Below the pieces are notes generated by a model that saw only the letters and a program-made list of their open reading frames with translations, searched no databases and was not told where the DNA came from. A stretch of 64,000 nt of DNA. It comes from an uncultured Lachnospiraceae bacterium (GTDB lineage Bacteria > Bacillota > Clostridia > Lachnospirales > Lachnospiraceae). Shown in pieces: positions 51,873-60,154 of the stretch. Each line of letters opens with the position of its first letter. Positions within the stretch are counted from its first letter, which is position 1. The stretch is taken from positions 3,174 through 67,173 of the forward strand of contig CAJTOV010000004.1 of NCBI GenBank assembly GCA_910577765.1, in the 5' to 3' direction. Position numbers and translations under genes: made by a program.

Positions 51873-53018
51873 TTATTCCGGTTTTCCTTTTTCTTTTAAC
51901 AATGCTCTTAAATAAATTAGCTCTTTATCCTGCTCCTCCATCATCACTTTCTGTGCCTCCAGCACCTTCTGCAGTTCTTCTGTCTTCCGCTTCTGCTTTT
52001 CCAGCAGCTTTCTCTGCTTCTCCGCCTTCCGTTTCTCCAGTTCGACCATCAGCTCCACGGTATTGGCGTCCAGAATACTCAGTGCTTTTGAATACATACT
52101 GATCAACTCCCTTCTCTGATCGCGGAATTGGAACACTTCCCTATACAGTTCACGGAAATCCGGGTAGGCCCTGACAACCTCCAGAATGTCTTCCGGCTTA
52201 TCGGAAGAGATAAAGGCCAGCCAGGCCTCCAGTCTGTTTTTCAGCCGGATAGTTCTGCCCTTCTGGGAAGTTCCTGCTTCTTTCCTTCTATTTTGCAGGC
52301 ATTTCCGGAAGATGTCAAGGGGAATCAGCAGGTACCTCTGGAGCAGGTCCAGCTTCAGCCCGGTGTTGCTGGCCTGGGCAAAGTAATGGAGATACTTTCT
52401 GGGATACTTACGGAATTCCCGGGTACTTTTCTGAATCAGCACAATGGTATAGACCCCTTTGATATTCCGGTAGCTGAACTCCTGGTGCTTCCTGCGCATG
52501 TCCTCCCGCACCTGGGTATACTGGCGCAAAAGCAGGTCGCTGGAATAGCAGGCACACCGGGCTCCCGGGAACAGGTAGCCAATACGCTGGATCTCCACGT
52601 TGACCAGGGTACCGGAGGTTAGCTTCACCAGGATATCCATGATTAACAGGGAGCCTTTCTCTGTAAGCCGCTGGGATTCACCGGGCACCACACGGACGAT
52701 CTTTACCTTCTGGTTCATACAGAGGCTCAGGAATTCTTCCAGCCGTTCCGGCTTTGTCTCCGGGTCGAAAATCTTCTTGAATACCGGGTCATAGGTGACA
52801 TTAAGTCCCCTGACGCCCATGGAAAACTGGATAAGCTCCTCCTGAAGCGTCGGTGACAGCCTCTGGAATTCCCGGAATAATTCCGGGTCGCTTTTCAGTT
52901 CCTCCATGACCTGCTCCCGGGTCTTCTCCGGGCCGAAGATGCTTTCCTTTTCCGTTTCCTGCCGGACAGCCGGATCTGGCCCTATGCGTTTCGTGTTCTG
53001 ACAGTACTTTTGAGTCAT
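51873..53018 (-). CDS. Rpn/PD-(D/E)XK nuclease family protein
   Basis: A 381-residue member of the recombination-promoting nuclease/'transposase-like' family common in Clostridia. It has the N-terminal VTYDPVFKKIFD near residue 85, a nuclease core with LLIMDILVKLTSGTLVNVEIQ (D near 133 and E-x-Q near 143), LRQYTQVREDM and a C-terminal coiled-coil of Lys/Glu/Gln. ATG 53018 is chosen because GGAGGA lies 7 nt upstream; two earlier in-frame ATGs exist. Family members often vary and decay; this copy looks intact. It marks the boundary between the flagellar region and the next module. Confidence 0.8.
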   Translation of the reverse strand: MTQKYCQNTKRIGPDPAVRQETEKESIFGPEKTREQVMEELKSDPELFREFQRLSPTLQEELIQFSMGVRGLNVTYDPVFKKIFDPETKPERLEEFLSLCMNQKVKIVRVVPGESQRLTEKGSLLIMDILVKLTSGTLVNVEIQRIGYLFPGARCACYSSDLLLRQYTQVREDMRRKHQEFSYRNIKGVYTIVLIQKSTREFRKYPRKYLHYFAQASNTGLKLDLLQRYLLIPLDIFRKCLQNRRKEAGTSQKGRTIRLKNRLEAWLAFISSDKPEDILEVVRAYPDFRELYREVFQFRDQRRELISMYSKALSILDANTVELMVELEKRKAEKQRKLLEKQKRKTEELQKVLEAQKVMMEEQDKELIYLRALLKEKGKPE

Positions 53019-53440
53019 AGACATTTCCTCCATGAAAAAATAGAAATGGACCGGACAGAACCATGCGCCTTCCCAACATGCTGAACACAGCCCTGTTCCT
53101 TGTGGTTTGGGTTAATATGGATAAAAATTGCAGTGAGCCACTGCATCAGGAATTATAGAAATTCCAGAGTTTTGCAGATTCAAAGAATGATCTGTGGGAA
53201 GTGGTTCCAGTATAGCTGAGTGGAATGAAAATGTCAAGGGAAAAATGCAAAAGTATACTCCCCATAAATAACCTCAGGTTACAGTTCACGGGGCGGGGAA
53301 AACTGGACAGAAACAGACGTCAAGCTGGAGTGTCCAGGCAGTTCCCGCATACAGTCCAGGGGCACGCCATTTGAAATGACCTGGGATGTGAACTATCTCC
53401 AAACAGCAACAGATATCCCAAAAGCAGCTACGAATCACAG
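53019..53440. other. Intergenic stretch without recognisable gene
   Basis: About 420 bases between the Rpn gene and the LRR-operon promoter. I see no ORF with a start site, no long inverted repeat and no known RNA. Its mixed composition may represent decayed sequence, but no parent is recognised. Confidence 0.4.
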
Positions 53441-53469
53441 TTGACTTAACCGGCAAAACAGGGTAGGAT
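53441..53469 (+). promoter_or_regulatory. Sigma-A promoter of the LRR-VWA-MoxR-MscS operon
   Basis: TTGACT at 53441-53446, an exact 17-bp spacer, TAGGAT at 53464-53469. The start would be near 53476, inside the palindrome at 53468-53512. Confidence 0.7.
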
Positions 53470-53512
53470 GGGCTGTGACAGTTCCGAAACTTCCGAAACT
53501 GTCACAGCCCAT
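53468..53512. promoter_or_regulatory. Long palindrome overlapping the promoter start (possible operator)
   Basis: ATGGGCTGTGACAGTT (53468-53483) and AACTGTCACAGCCCAT (53497-53512) are perfect 16-bp inverted arms. The central region contains a tandem TTCCGAAAC repeat. It begins in the -10 box and covers the predicted start. There is no T-run, so an operator or RNA-stability hairpin is more likely than a terminator. Confidence 0.6.
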
Positions 53513-53657
53513 GGATAGACAAAGAGATTTCAGAAAAGAATAGAAAGAAAGGCAACGGTCCAGAACCCTCTCCGGACCATTGCATGGAGGTTTACATAAA
53601 CATGCAGCAGCCCGGACAAGCTTCCGGATGCTGCCGGAAATGGAAAGGACCGCAGAC

Positions 53658-54587
53658 ATGGAGCTTTCATATAAGGTAGAAAATGGCAGGGCTGTCATTG
53701 ACAAGGTAGAGGATGGGGACAGGACCGTGGTGGTTCCGGAGGAGCTGGAGGGCTGCCCGGTAACAGAGCTGGGGGCTTATGTCCTGGCCGGAAGTGATGT
53801 GGAGGAGCTGCACCTGCCCTCCCGCCTGGTGAAGATCGGGGCCTATGCATTTTACAACTGTCAGCGTCTTAAGCGGATCACCTGCTCCAGCCGCGCCGTG
53901 GATCTGGGGACGGGGCTGTTCGCCGGAGTCCAGACTGTGGAGTATCTGGACATTATCCTGTTTCCCGGGGAGCGGTCCTGTCTGAAGGAGCTGCTGTCCG
54001 AGCTGCGCCAGACTCTGCGGGTGCGGGTAAGGGAAAGGGAGCCAGGAGGCCGGGAGGCCCGCCTGATCTTCCCGGAGTACTATGAGGATTCGGTGGAAAA
54101 TACTCCCGCCCGCATTGTCTCCATTGAGACCCACGGCTGCGGCCACCGTTACCGGTACTGTTTTCAGAACCGGGTATTCCAGTACCGGGATTATGACAGC
54201 ATTTTCCCCCATATGAAGGTCCAGGAGCCGGAGGCCCTGGCAGCGGAGCTGGCCTTTGGCCGTCTCCGGTATCCCCTGGAACTGGGGGAAACTGCCCGGC
54301 AGGAGTACCGGGCCTTTCTGGCAGAGCACTGGCAGGCTGCCGGACAGATGCTCATTGACGCGGACCGCTTAAGCCGTGACCAGGCTACGAACCTGGAACC
54401 GGGGCAGCTTCCCTGGTTTGTGGAGCAGGTGCTGGAGCCTGGGGCAGAGGCGGACTGGTCCGCCATACTTCCGGCGTACATTGCCATGGCCCAGAAAGCT
54501 GGTGACACGGAGATGGTAAGCTGGCTCATGGATTACCGGCACAGGCGTGGAGGAGCCGGGACGCGTTCCCGCCGTTTCCGGCTCTGA
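53658..54587 (+). CDS. Leucine-rich-repeat (BspA-type) protein
   Basis: A 309-residue protein. The first 110 residues carry LRR_5/BspA-like repeats (VVPEELEGCPVTELGAYVL, then LPSRLVKIGAYAFYNCQRLK). The rest is a unique helical domain with LRYPLELGETARQEYRAFL near 195 and an Arg-rich tail. There is no signal peptide, so it is likely cytoplasmic. ATG 53658 follows AAAGGA; ATG 53640 is in frame. First gene of an operon with a VWA/metallopeptidase-like protein and a MoxR ATPase; it may be their adaptor or substrate-recognition part (inference). Confidence 0.65.
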   Translation: MELSYKVENGRAVIDKVEDGDRTVVVPEELEGCPVTELGAYVLAGSDVEELHLPSRLVKIGAYAFYNCQRLKRITCSSRAVDLGTGLFAGVQTVEYLDIILFPGERSCLKELLSELRQTLRVRVREREPGGREARLIFPEYYEDSVENTPARIVSIETHGCGHRYRYCFQNRVFQYRDYDSIFPHMKVQEPEALAAELAFGRLRYPLELGETARQEYRAFLAEHWQAAGQMLIDADRLSRDQATNLEPGQLPWFVEQVLEPGAEADWSAILPAYIAMAQKAGDTEMVSWLMDYRHRRGGAGTRSRRFRL

Positions 54588-54652
54588 AACGTACACCGTC
54601 CAGCAAGCCCCTTTAACGGCTGGCCCGGCCAGCCCCACGGAAAGGACCCCTT

Positions 54653-56071
54653 ATGATCGACCCAACCCGCCACCGGCAGATGGAAGAACTGAATATTGTG
54701 ACCTTGTGCACCCGAATCCTGCAAAATGCCAGAAACGAGCTGTATCTGAACATGCGTTACCTGGATATTTCCCTCAGCAGCCTGGGGGCCCAGTCAGACC
54801 CGGCCTGCCTGGGGGTGGGAACCGACGGTTTTGTCATATATTACCGGCCGGAGGCCCTGGCACGGCTTTACAGCCGGGGCCGGGTGAGCGTGAACCGGGC
54901 CGTTCTCCATATGGTGCTTCACTGCCTGTTCTGCCACATGGACACCCGGGGCCGCCGGGACCCCTGGCTGTGGAACCTGGCCTGCGACATTGCCGTGGAA
55001 TCTGTTATGGATGGTCTGTATCTGAAGTGCGTCCACAGTCCGGCCAGCCTTTTCCGGCGGGACTGGTACGGGCGGCTGGGCAGGCAGCTAAATGTGCTCA
55101 ATGCAGAAGGTGTGTACCACGCTCTCGGTAACATGCACCTGTCCGGGAAACAGCTGGAGCGGCTGGCTTCGGAATTCTACGTGGATGACCACCAGTACTG
55201 GGACCTGCCGGAGGATGCCCCCAAAAGCAGCATGGTCCGCCAGAACCAGTGGAACAACAACCGGGACCGGGTACAGACAGAGATGGAGACCATGGGCAAC
55301 CAGCAGGACGAGGAGTCAAAAAGCCTGCTGGAGCAGGTCCGGGTGGAGAACCGGGAACGCTATGATTACCGGCATTTTCTGCGGAAATTTTCTGTGCTGC
55401 GGGAGGAAATGCAGGTGGACCAGGATTCCTTTGACTATGTGTTCTACACCTACGGGCTGGAGCTCTACGGAAATATGCCACTGGTGGAGCCGCTGGAATC
55501 CAGGGAGGTCAGCCGGATTCAGGATTTCGTGGTGGTGGTTGACACCTCCATGTCCTGCTCCGGGGACCTGGTGAGACGGTTTCTGGAAGAGACTTATGAT
55601 ATACTTTGTGAGGCAGACAGCTATTTCCGGAAGACCAATATCCACATTATCCAGTGCGATGACCAGATCCAGCAGGACATGCGGATTACCAGCCGGGAAG
55701 AGATGGAAGCCTATCTGCGGGATTTCACCATAATCGGCCAGGGGGGCACCGACTTTCGCCCGGCCTTTGAGCATGTGAACCGGATGGTGAAGCAGGGGGA
55801 GTTCCACAGGCTTAAGGGACTTTTGTACTTTACTGACGGGGAAGGCATTTATCCGGTGAAACGGCCGGTGTACGATACGGCATTTGTATTTGTCAGGGAC
55901 CAGTATACGGATATTTCCGTGCCGGCCTGGGCCATGAAAGTGATTCTGGAGCCGGAGCAGATCGTGGAGCAAATGGGGCAGGAAAAATGCAGCTGGGCCG
56001 GGGCGCAGGCGCCGGGAGCGAATCCGGCAGAAACCGGGGCGCAGGCACCGGAAAGGAAGGACAGACCATGA
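54653..56071 (+). CDS. VWA-like protein with putative metallopeptidase domain (DUF2201)
   Basis: A 472-residue protein. The N-terminal domain has an H-x3-H motif in VLHMVLHCLFCH near residues 84-95 and NLACDIAVESVMD near 107, the pattern of the DUF2201 putative metallopeptidase family. The C-terminal VWA-type domain has a MIDAS motif: DTSMS near 302, GQGGTDF near 362, YFTDGEG near 392. Family knowledge: such proteins are paired with MoxR ATPases, here overlapping by 4 bp downstream. The ribosome site is GGAAAGGA. The target is unknown. Confidence 0.82.
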   Translation: MIDPTRHRQMEELNIVTLCTRILQNARNELYLNMRYLDISLSSLGAQSDPACLGVGTDGFVIYYRPEALARLYSRGRVSVNRAVLHMVLHCLFCHMDTRGRRDPWLWNLACDIAVESVMDGLYLKCVHSPASLFRRDWYGRLGRQLNVLNAEGVYHALGNMHLSGKQLERLASEFYVDDHQYWDLPEDAPKSSMVRQNQWNNNRDRVQTEMETMGNQQDEESKSLLEQVRVENRERYDYRHFLRKFSVLREEMQVDQDSFDYVFYTYGLELYGNMPLVEPLESREVSRIQDFVVVVDTSMSCSGDLVRRFLEETYDILCEADSYFRKTNIHIIQCDDQIQQDMRITSREEMEAYLRDFTIIGQGGTDFRPAFEHVNRMVKQGEFHRLKGLLYFTDGEGIYPVKRPVYDTAFVFVRDQYTDISVPAWAMKVILEPEQIVEQMGQEKCSWAGAQAPGANPAETGAQAPERKDRP

Positions 56072-57609
56072 ACATTAAACGGGCGAAGCAGGAAATCCAG
56101 GACACCATCCAGGCGTACCTGATGAAAGACGAATACGGGGCATACGTGATTCCGGCCATCCGGCAGAGACCGGTGCTTCTGATCGGACCTCCGGGAGTGG
56201 GCAAGACCCAGATTATGGAGCAGATTTCCCAGGAGTGCCGGATCGGGCTGGTGTCCTACACCATCACCCACCACACCCGGCAGAGCGCCATCGGCCTGCC
56301 TTTCATTGAACGCCGGAACTACGGCGGACGGGAATATGCGGTGACCGAGTACACCATGAGCGAGATCGTTGCTTCTGTTTATGAAAAAATGGAGCAGACA
56401 GGGCTTCCCGAGGGGATTCTCTTTATCGACGAGATCAACTGCGTGTCCGAGACCCTGGCCCCTGCCATGCTCCAGTTCCTCCAGGGCAAATCCTTCGGCA
56501 ACCACAGGATTCCCCAGGGCTGGATCATCGTGGCAGCGGGAAATCCCCCGGAGTACAACAAGTCAGTGCGGGAGTTTGACGTGGTGACCCTGGACCGGAT
56601 AAGGCGGATTGAGGTGGAGCCGGATTATGAGGCCTGGAAGGAATACGCCGTCCGGCAGGACATCCATCCGGCCATCCGGTCCTACCTGGGAGTCCGCAGG
56701 GAGAATTTCTGCCGGATCGAGACCACGGTGGACGGCAGGCTTTTTGCCACTCCCAGAGGCTGGGAGGATCTGTCCCGGCTGGTGGAGGTCTACGAGAAGC
56801 TGGGCAAGACCGTGGACCGGGAGCTGGTGGCAGAGTACATCCAGTTTCCAAAGATTGCCAAGGACTTTGCCAATTACCTGGAGCTTTATTACAAGTACCG
56901 GGATGACTATCAGGTGGAGGCAGTGCTGGAAGGCCAGGTGGCGGAAGGCGTCTACGACAGGCTGGAGAAGGCCCCCTTTGATGAGCGTATCGGCGTCACG
57001 GGACTTCTGCTGGCAGCGCTGAACCAGTCCTTCCGCCAGGCCCTTCTTATGGGAGAAATGCTGGAGCTGCGGGGGACGCTTCTCAGACAGTTTCACGACG
57101 CACAAGGCTTTCCGGGAAGCTTCGGGGAAATGCTGGCGGTCTGGAAAGCAGACCAGGACAGGCTCTGGGACAGCGGAATGGTCTCCCGGACGGAACGCCG
57201 CCAGGTTCTGGCAGTGACGGAGCGGATGGAGGCGGACTGGCAGATGCTGCGGCTGGAAGGGCTGGCCGGAGACCGGCACCAGACGGACCGCGCGGAAGGC
57301 GGACAGAACGGCGGGTCCCACAGAGCCTGGGAGCGGCTGCGGGAGGTGTTCGGGGCAGACAGTGACCGGTATGAGGACCTGGTGGACCAGGCCGGTTCCC
57401 GGCTGGAGCATGCATTTGATTTTATGGAAGCTGCCTTTGGAGGCAGCCAGGAAATGGTGCTGTTTGTCACGGAGCTGAATACGGGATTTTACAGTGTCCG
57501 GTTTTTGCAGGAGTATGAGTGCCGGCGGTATTACGAATACAACCGGAATCTGCTGTTTGCCGGAGAAGAGCAGGAGATTCGGGAGAGCCTGGAGCGTGCG
57601 CTTCGGTAG
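56068..57609 (+). CDS. MoxR-family AAA+ ATPase
   Basis: A 513-residue AAA+ protein. Walker A is LIGPPGVGKTQ near residues 36-46, Walker B is ILFIDEINCVSETL near 116, and sensor 1 is IIVAAGNPPEYN near 153. A long C-terminal helical extension of about 250 residues is beyond the usual MoxR length. ATG 56068 follows GGAAAGGAAGG and overlaps the VWA-gene stop. Family knowledge: MoxR/VWA pairs act as chaperone-like remodellers (compare RavA-ViaA). Confidence 0.85.
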   Translation: MNIKRAKQEIQDTIQAYLMKDEYGAYVIPAIRQRPVLLIGPPGVGKTQIMEQISQECRIGLVSYTITHHTRQSAIGLPFIERRNYGGREYAVTEYTMSEIVASVYEKMEQTGLPEGILFIDEINCVSETLAPAMLQFLQGKSFGNHRIPQGWIIVAAGNPPEYNKSVREFDVVTLDRIRRIEVEPDYEAWKEYAVRQDIHPAIRSYLGVRRENFCRIETTVDGRLFATPRGWEDLSRLVEVYEKLGKTVDRELVAEYIQFPKIAKDFANYLELYYKYRDDYQVEAVLEGQVAEGVYDRLEKAPFDERIGVTGLLLAALNQSFRQALLMGEMLELRGTLLRQFHDAQGFPGSFGEMLAVWKADQDRLWDSGMVSRTERRQVLAVTERMEADWQMLRLEGLAGDRHQTDRAEGGQNGGSHRAWERLREVFGADSDRYEDLVDQAGSRLEHAFDFMEAAFGGSQEMVLFVTELNTGFYSVRFLQEYECRRYYEYNRNLLFAGEEQEIRESLERALR

Positions 57610-57710
57610 CGGAAGGCCGCAGGGTCCGGCACCCGGAGCCGGTGCAGGGAAAAGGGTGGGACAGCCGCCAGAAAGCGGTCTGCCCTGAATCATAATAAGG
57701 GGAATCGGAT

Positions 57711-58670
57711 ATGGATATGAAAATAACAAGGATCATGGCAGCAGCCGCCCAGCCGGACACCCAGGCTGCCGCAGAGGCCGTGGAGCAGAGTCTGGCACAG
57801 CTAAAGCCCAACTTTATTCTGGAGAATATACGGAAGATGACGCCGGGGCTGGCAGGCTTTGGCATCCGGCTGCTGGTGGCGGCAGTCATTCTGGTGGTTG
57901 GCATCCGGTGTGTGAAACTGCTGCGGAAATTCAGCGGCAAACTTCTGGCCCGCCTGGAGCTGGACGCCAGCGTTACGGGATTTCTTCTGGCAGTGACCGA
58001 TGCCATCGCCTATGCGGTGGTGGTGCTGATCGCCGCGGAGAAGATCGGGATTCCCTCTGCTTCCATCATTGCCCTGCTGGGGTCAGCCACCCTGGCGGTG
58101 GGGCTGTCTCTCCAGGGAAGTCTGGCCAACCTGGCAGGAAGCATCCTGATCATGGTGACCAGACCCTACGCGGTGGGGGATTACATTGTCAGCGGAGGCA
58201 TTGAAGGGAGTGTCCAGAACATCGGGCTGGTGTACACGACTCTCAGCACGCCGGACAATAAGCGGATTACCGTGCCCAACGGGATCATTTCCAACAGCAT
58301 TGTCACCAATGTGACGGCCCAGGAAACCCGCCGGGTGGATACGGAGGTGACCATCGGCTATTCTTCGGACATCCGGCTGGCCAAGGAACTGATGCAGCAG
58401 ATCTATGAGGAGCATCCCCTGGTCCGGGTGGAGGACGGGATCACCGTGTATGTAGGTGCCCTGGCCCAGGACGGGGTGGTCATCGGCGCCCGGGGCTGGA
58501 CCCGGACTCCGGATTACTGGACCGCCCGCTGGGATATTCTGGAGAAAGTGAAGCAGCAGTTTGATGCCCGGGGGATCGAGATTCCCTTTGCCCAGGTGGA
58601 TGTGCGGATACGGAGGGAAGATAAGGCGGGTGGAGCCGGACAGGAAGCACCGGGTGTTGGCCCGATGTGA
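57711..58670 (+). CDS. Small-conductance mechanosensitive channel (MscS family)
   Basis: A 319-residue membrane channel. Three membrane helices lie near 47-67, 87-107 and 115-145. The pore-lining third contains ALLGSATLAVGLSLQGSLAN with the Gly/Ala pattern of MscS, followed by the beta domain (GDYIVSGGIEGSVQNIGLVYT) and the alpha/beta end. Family knowledge: MscS relieves turgor on osmotic downshift. It is about 100 bp after the MoxR gene, so probably but not certainly part of that operon. The ribosome site is AAGGGGAA. Confidence 0.9.
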   Translation: MDMKITRIMAAAAQPDTQAAAEAVEQSLAQLKPNFILENIRKMTPGLAGFGIRLLVAAVILVVGIRCVKLLRKFSGKLLARLELDASVTGFLLAVTDAIAYAVVVLIAAEKIGIPSASIIALLGSATLAVGLSLQGSLANLAGSILIMVTRPYAVGDYIVSGGIEGSVQNIGLVYTTLSTPDNKRITVPNGIISNSIVTNVTAQETRRVDTEVTIGYSSDIRLAKELMQQIYEEHPLVRVEDGITVYVGALAQDGVVIGARGWTRTPDYWTARWDILEKVKQQFDARGIEIPFAQVDVRIRREDKAGGAGQEAPGVGPM

Positions 58671-58677
58671 AAAAATC

Positions 58678-58706
58678 TTGCCTTGCCGGCCCGGATATGC
58701 TATAGT
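58678..58706 (+). promoter_or_regulatory. Sigma-A promoter of the queK operon
   Basis: TTGCCT at 58678-58683, a 17-bp spacer, TATAGT at 58701-58706. The leader then runs about 235 nt to queK and contains a perfect TTTCCGGA/TCCGGAAA hairpin near 58715-58734 before the riboswitch. Confidence 0.7.
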
Positions 58707-58750
58707 GTTTACAGTTTCCGGAATAATCCGGAAAGATACCGGCCATAAGG

Positions 58751-58788
58751 CCACTGGTTCGGGAACCTCCCAGTATAAAAAACTAGGC
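58751..58788 (+). promoter_or_regulatory. PreQ1-I riboswitch aptamer
   Basis: The segment fits the class I preQ1 aptamer. The P1 helix is ACTGG (58753-58757) with CCAGT (58770-58774). Loop 1 begins TTC, and a C-rich loop precedes the P1 3' strand. The hallmark A-rich tail ATAAAAAACTAGG follows, whose AGG (58785-58787) can pair with CCT (58766-58768) to form the pseudoknot P2. Downstream genes match queuine salvage, which agrees with preQ1 sensing. Ligand binding is predicted to turn the operon off. Confidence 0.82.
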
Positions 58789-58864
58789 AAAATTCACACG
58801 GAAAAGCAGGAGCTGTGTTTGCCATGTCTGGAATTCCCATACATAGGCAGATGCAGCTTTTTTG
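58786..58864 (+). terminator. Riboswitch expression platform: antiterminator and intrinsic terminator
   Basis: The terminator pairs AGCTGTGTTTGCC (58811-58823) with GGCAGATGCAGCT (58846-58858, allowing G-U) and ends in seven Ts (58858-58864). The alternative antiterminator pairs GGCAAA (58786-58791) and CAC (58795-58797) with GTG and TTTGCC (58815-58823). GG of the antiterminator is also part of aptamer P2, so ligand-bound P2 excludes the antiterminator and favours termination. Confidence 0.78.
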
Positions 58865-58947
58865 TTCCACAGGCCAGGATGTCCCGGAGCGGCTGTACCC
58901 TTGTTGCCGGAGGGAATGTTTTACTGATATTAAGGAAGGAGTCATCT

Positions 58948-60132
58948 ATGGGCAGAAAGGTGATTATTGACTGTGATCCGGGAATCGACGACAGTCTGGC
59001 TCTGATGCTGGCCCTCTCCGTGGAGGAACTGGAGGTGGCAGGCATTACCATTGTGTGCGGCAATGCACCGGTGGAGATGGGATTTGAAAATGCGAAAAAG
59101 GTCTTAAAGCACATGGGGCGCCTGGATGTGCCAGTATTTGTGGGGGCAGAGAAGCCTCTGAAACGGGAGTATGTCAATGCCCTGGATACCCACGGCGCCG
59201 ACGGTCTGGGAGAAAGCTTCCTGGAGCCGGTGCCCGGATACCGGCAGCCCCAGAGTGCCGTGGAGTTTATGGCAGGGACCTTGAAACAGGGAGACTGCTC
59301 GGTGATTGCCCTGGGGCCCCTGACCAACCTGGCGAGGCTTATTGAGGCAGACCGGGAAGCCTTTGACCGGATTCAGGAGCTGGTGTCCATGGGAGGTAAT
59401 TTCCGCAGCCACGGCAACTGTTCGCCGGTAGCCGAATACAACTACTGGGCCGACCCGGACGCGGCAGCCCTGGTGTACCGGACCCTGGCGGAAAACGGGG
59501 AGGCGTCCCGGGAAAACTGCGGGTCAGGAGATACCAGGGAGGCGTCCCGGGAAAACTGCGGGCCAGGAGATACCAGGGAGGCGTCCCGGGAAAACTGCGG
59601 GCCGGGAGTTACCGGGGAGGCGTCCCGGGAAAACTGCGGGCCGGGAGTTACCCTGCCGGCATCCCGGAAAGGCGCCGCCGCGCCTCCGGTGCTGCCGGAC
59701 CGTCTCACCCGGATTCATATGATAGGTCTGGATGTAACCCGGAAGATCGTGCTGACGCCGGATCTTCTGGAATACCTGGACCGGCTGGACCATTTCCACG
59801 GGGACTTTGTGCGGAAGATCACCAGGTTCTACTACGATTTCCACTGGGAGTGGGAGCATCTGGTAGGCTGCGTCATCAATGATCCCCTGGCTGTGGCTTA
59901 TTTTGCGGACCGCAGTCTCTGCCGGGGCTTTGAAGCCTATGTGGACGTGGAGACCGGAGGCATCAGCCTGGGGCAGACTGTGGTGGACTCCATGAATTTC
60001 TACCGCAGGCAGCCCAATGCGGTGGTGCTGACCGAGACGGATGCAAAGGCATTTTTCTATACATTTTTCGGAAAACTGCTGAATAAGGAACGGACACATC
60101 TGGAGCTGCTGGAGCATATGTGCCGGATGTGA
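58948..60132 (+). CDS. queK: Queuosine nucleoside hydrolase QueK (IUNH family)
   Basis: A 394-residue nucleoside hydrolase. The calcium-binding DCDPGIDDSLAL lies at residues 7-18, GPLTNLARLI near 123 and CVINDPLAVAY near 307, where pyrimidine-type enzymes have HDP. Family knowledge: in C. difficile a member encoded with qrtT and queL splits queuosine to queuine. The preQ1 riboswitch upstream and both partner genes downstream support that role over purine or uridine salvage. Unusual: four tandem 13-residue repeats near 185-236 lengthen it beyond the usual 310-320. ATG 58948 follows AAGGAAGGAG. Confidence 0.78.
   Translation: MGRKVIIDCDPGIDDSLALMLALSVEELEVAGITIVCGNAPVEMGFENAKKVLKHMGRLDVPVFVGAEKPLKREYVNALDTHGADGLGESFLEPVPGYRQPQSAVEFMAGTLKQGDCSVIALGPLTNLARLIEADREAFDRIQELVSMGGNFRSHGNCSPVAEYNYWADPDAAALVYRTLAENGEASRENCGSGDTREASRENCGPGDTREASRENCGPGVTGEASRENCGPGVTLPASRKGAAAPPVLPDRLTRIHMIGLDVTRKIVLTPDLLEYLDRLDHFHGDFVRKITRFYYDFHWEWEHLVGCVINDPLAVAYFADRSLCRGFEAYVDVETGGISLGQTVVDSMNFYRRQPNAVVLTETDAKAFFYTFFGKLLNKERTHLELLEHMCRM
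59500..59655 (+). repeat. Four tandem 39-bp repeats inside queK
   Basis: Units start at 59500, 59539, 59578 and 59617. Each encodes EASRENCG followed by a variable G/S-P-G-D/V-T-R/G pattern. The unit is a multiple of three, so copy-number change keeps the frame. Confidence 0.92.
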
Positions 60133-60154
60133 CAAGAAAGGAGAAAAGAAAACC

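Noticed and set aside
58707..58790. Cobalamin riboswitch suggested by GGCCACTGG near 58749
   Set aside because: The rest of the B12 box and the size do not fit, whereas the ATAAAAAACTAGG tail and the gene content fit preQ1-I.
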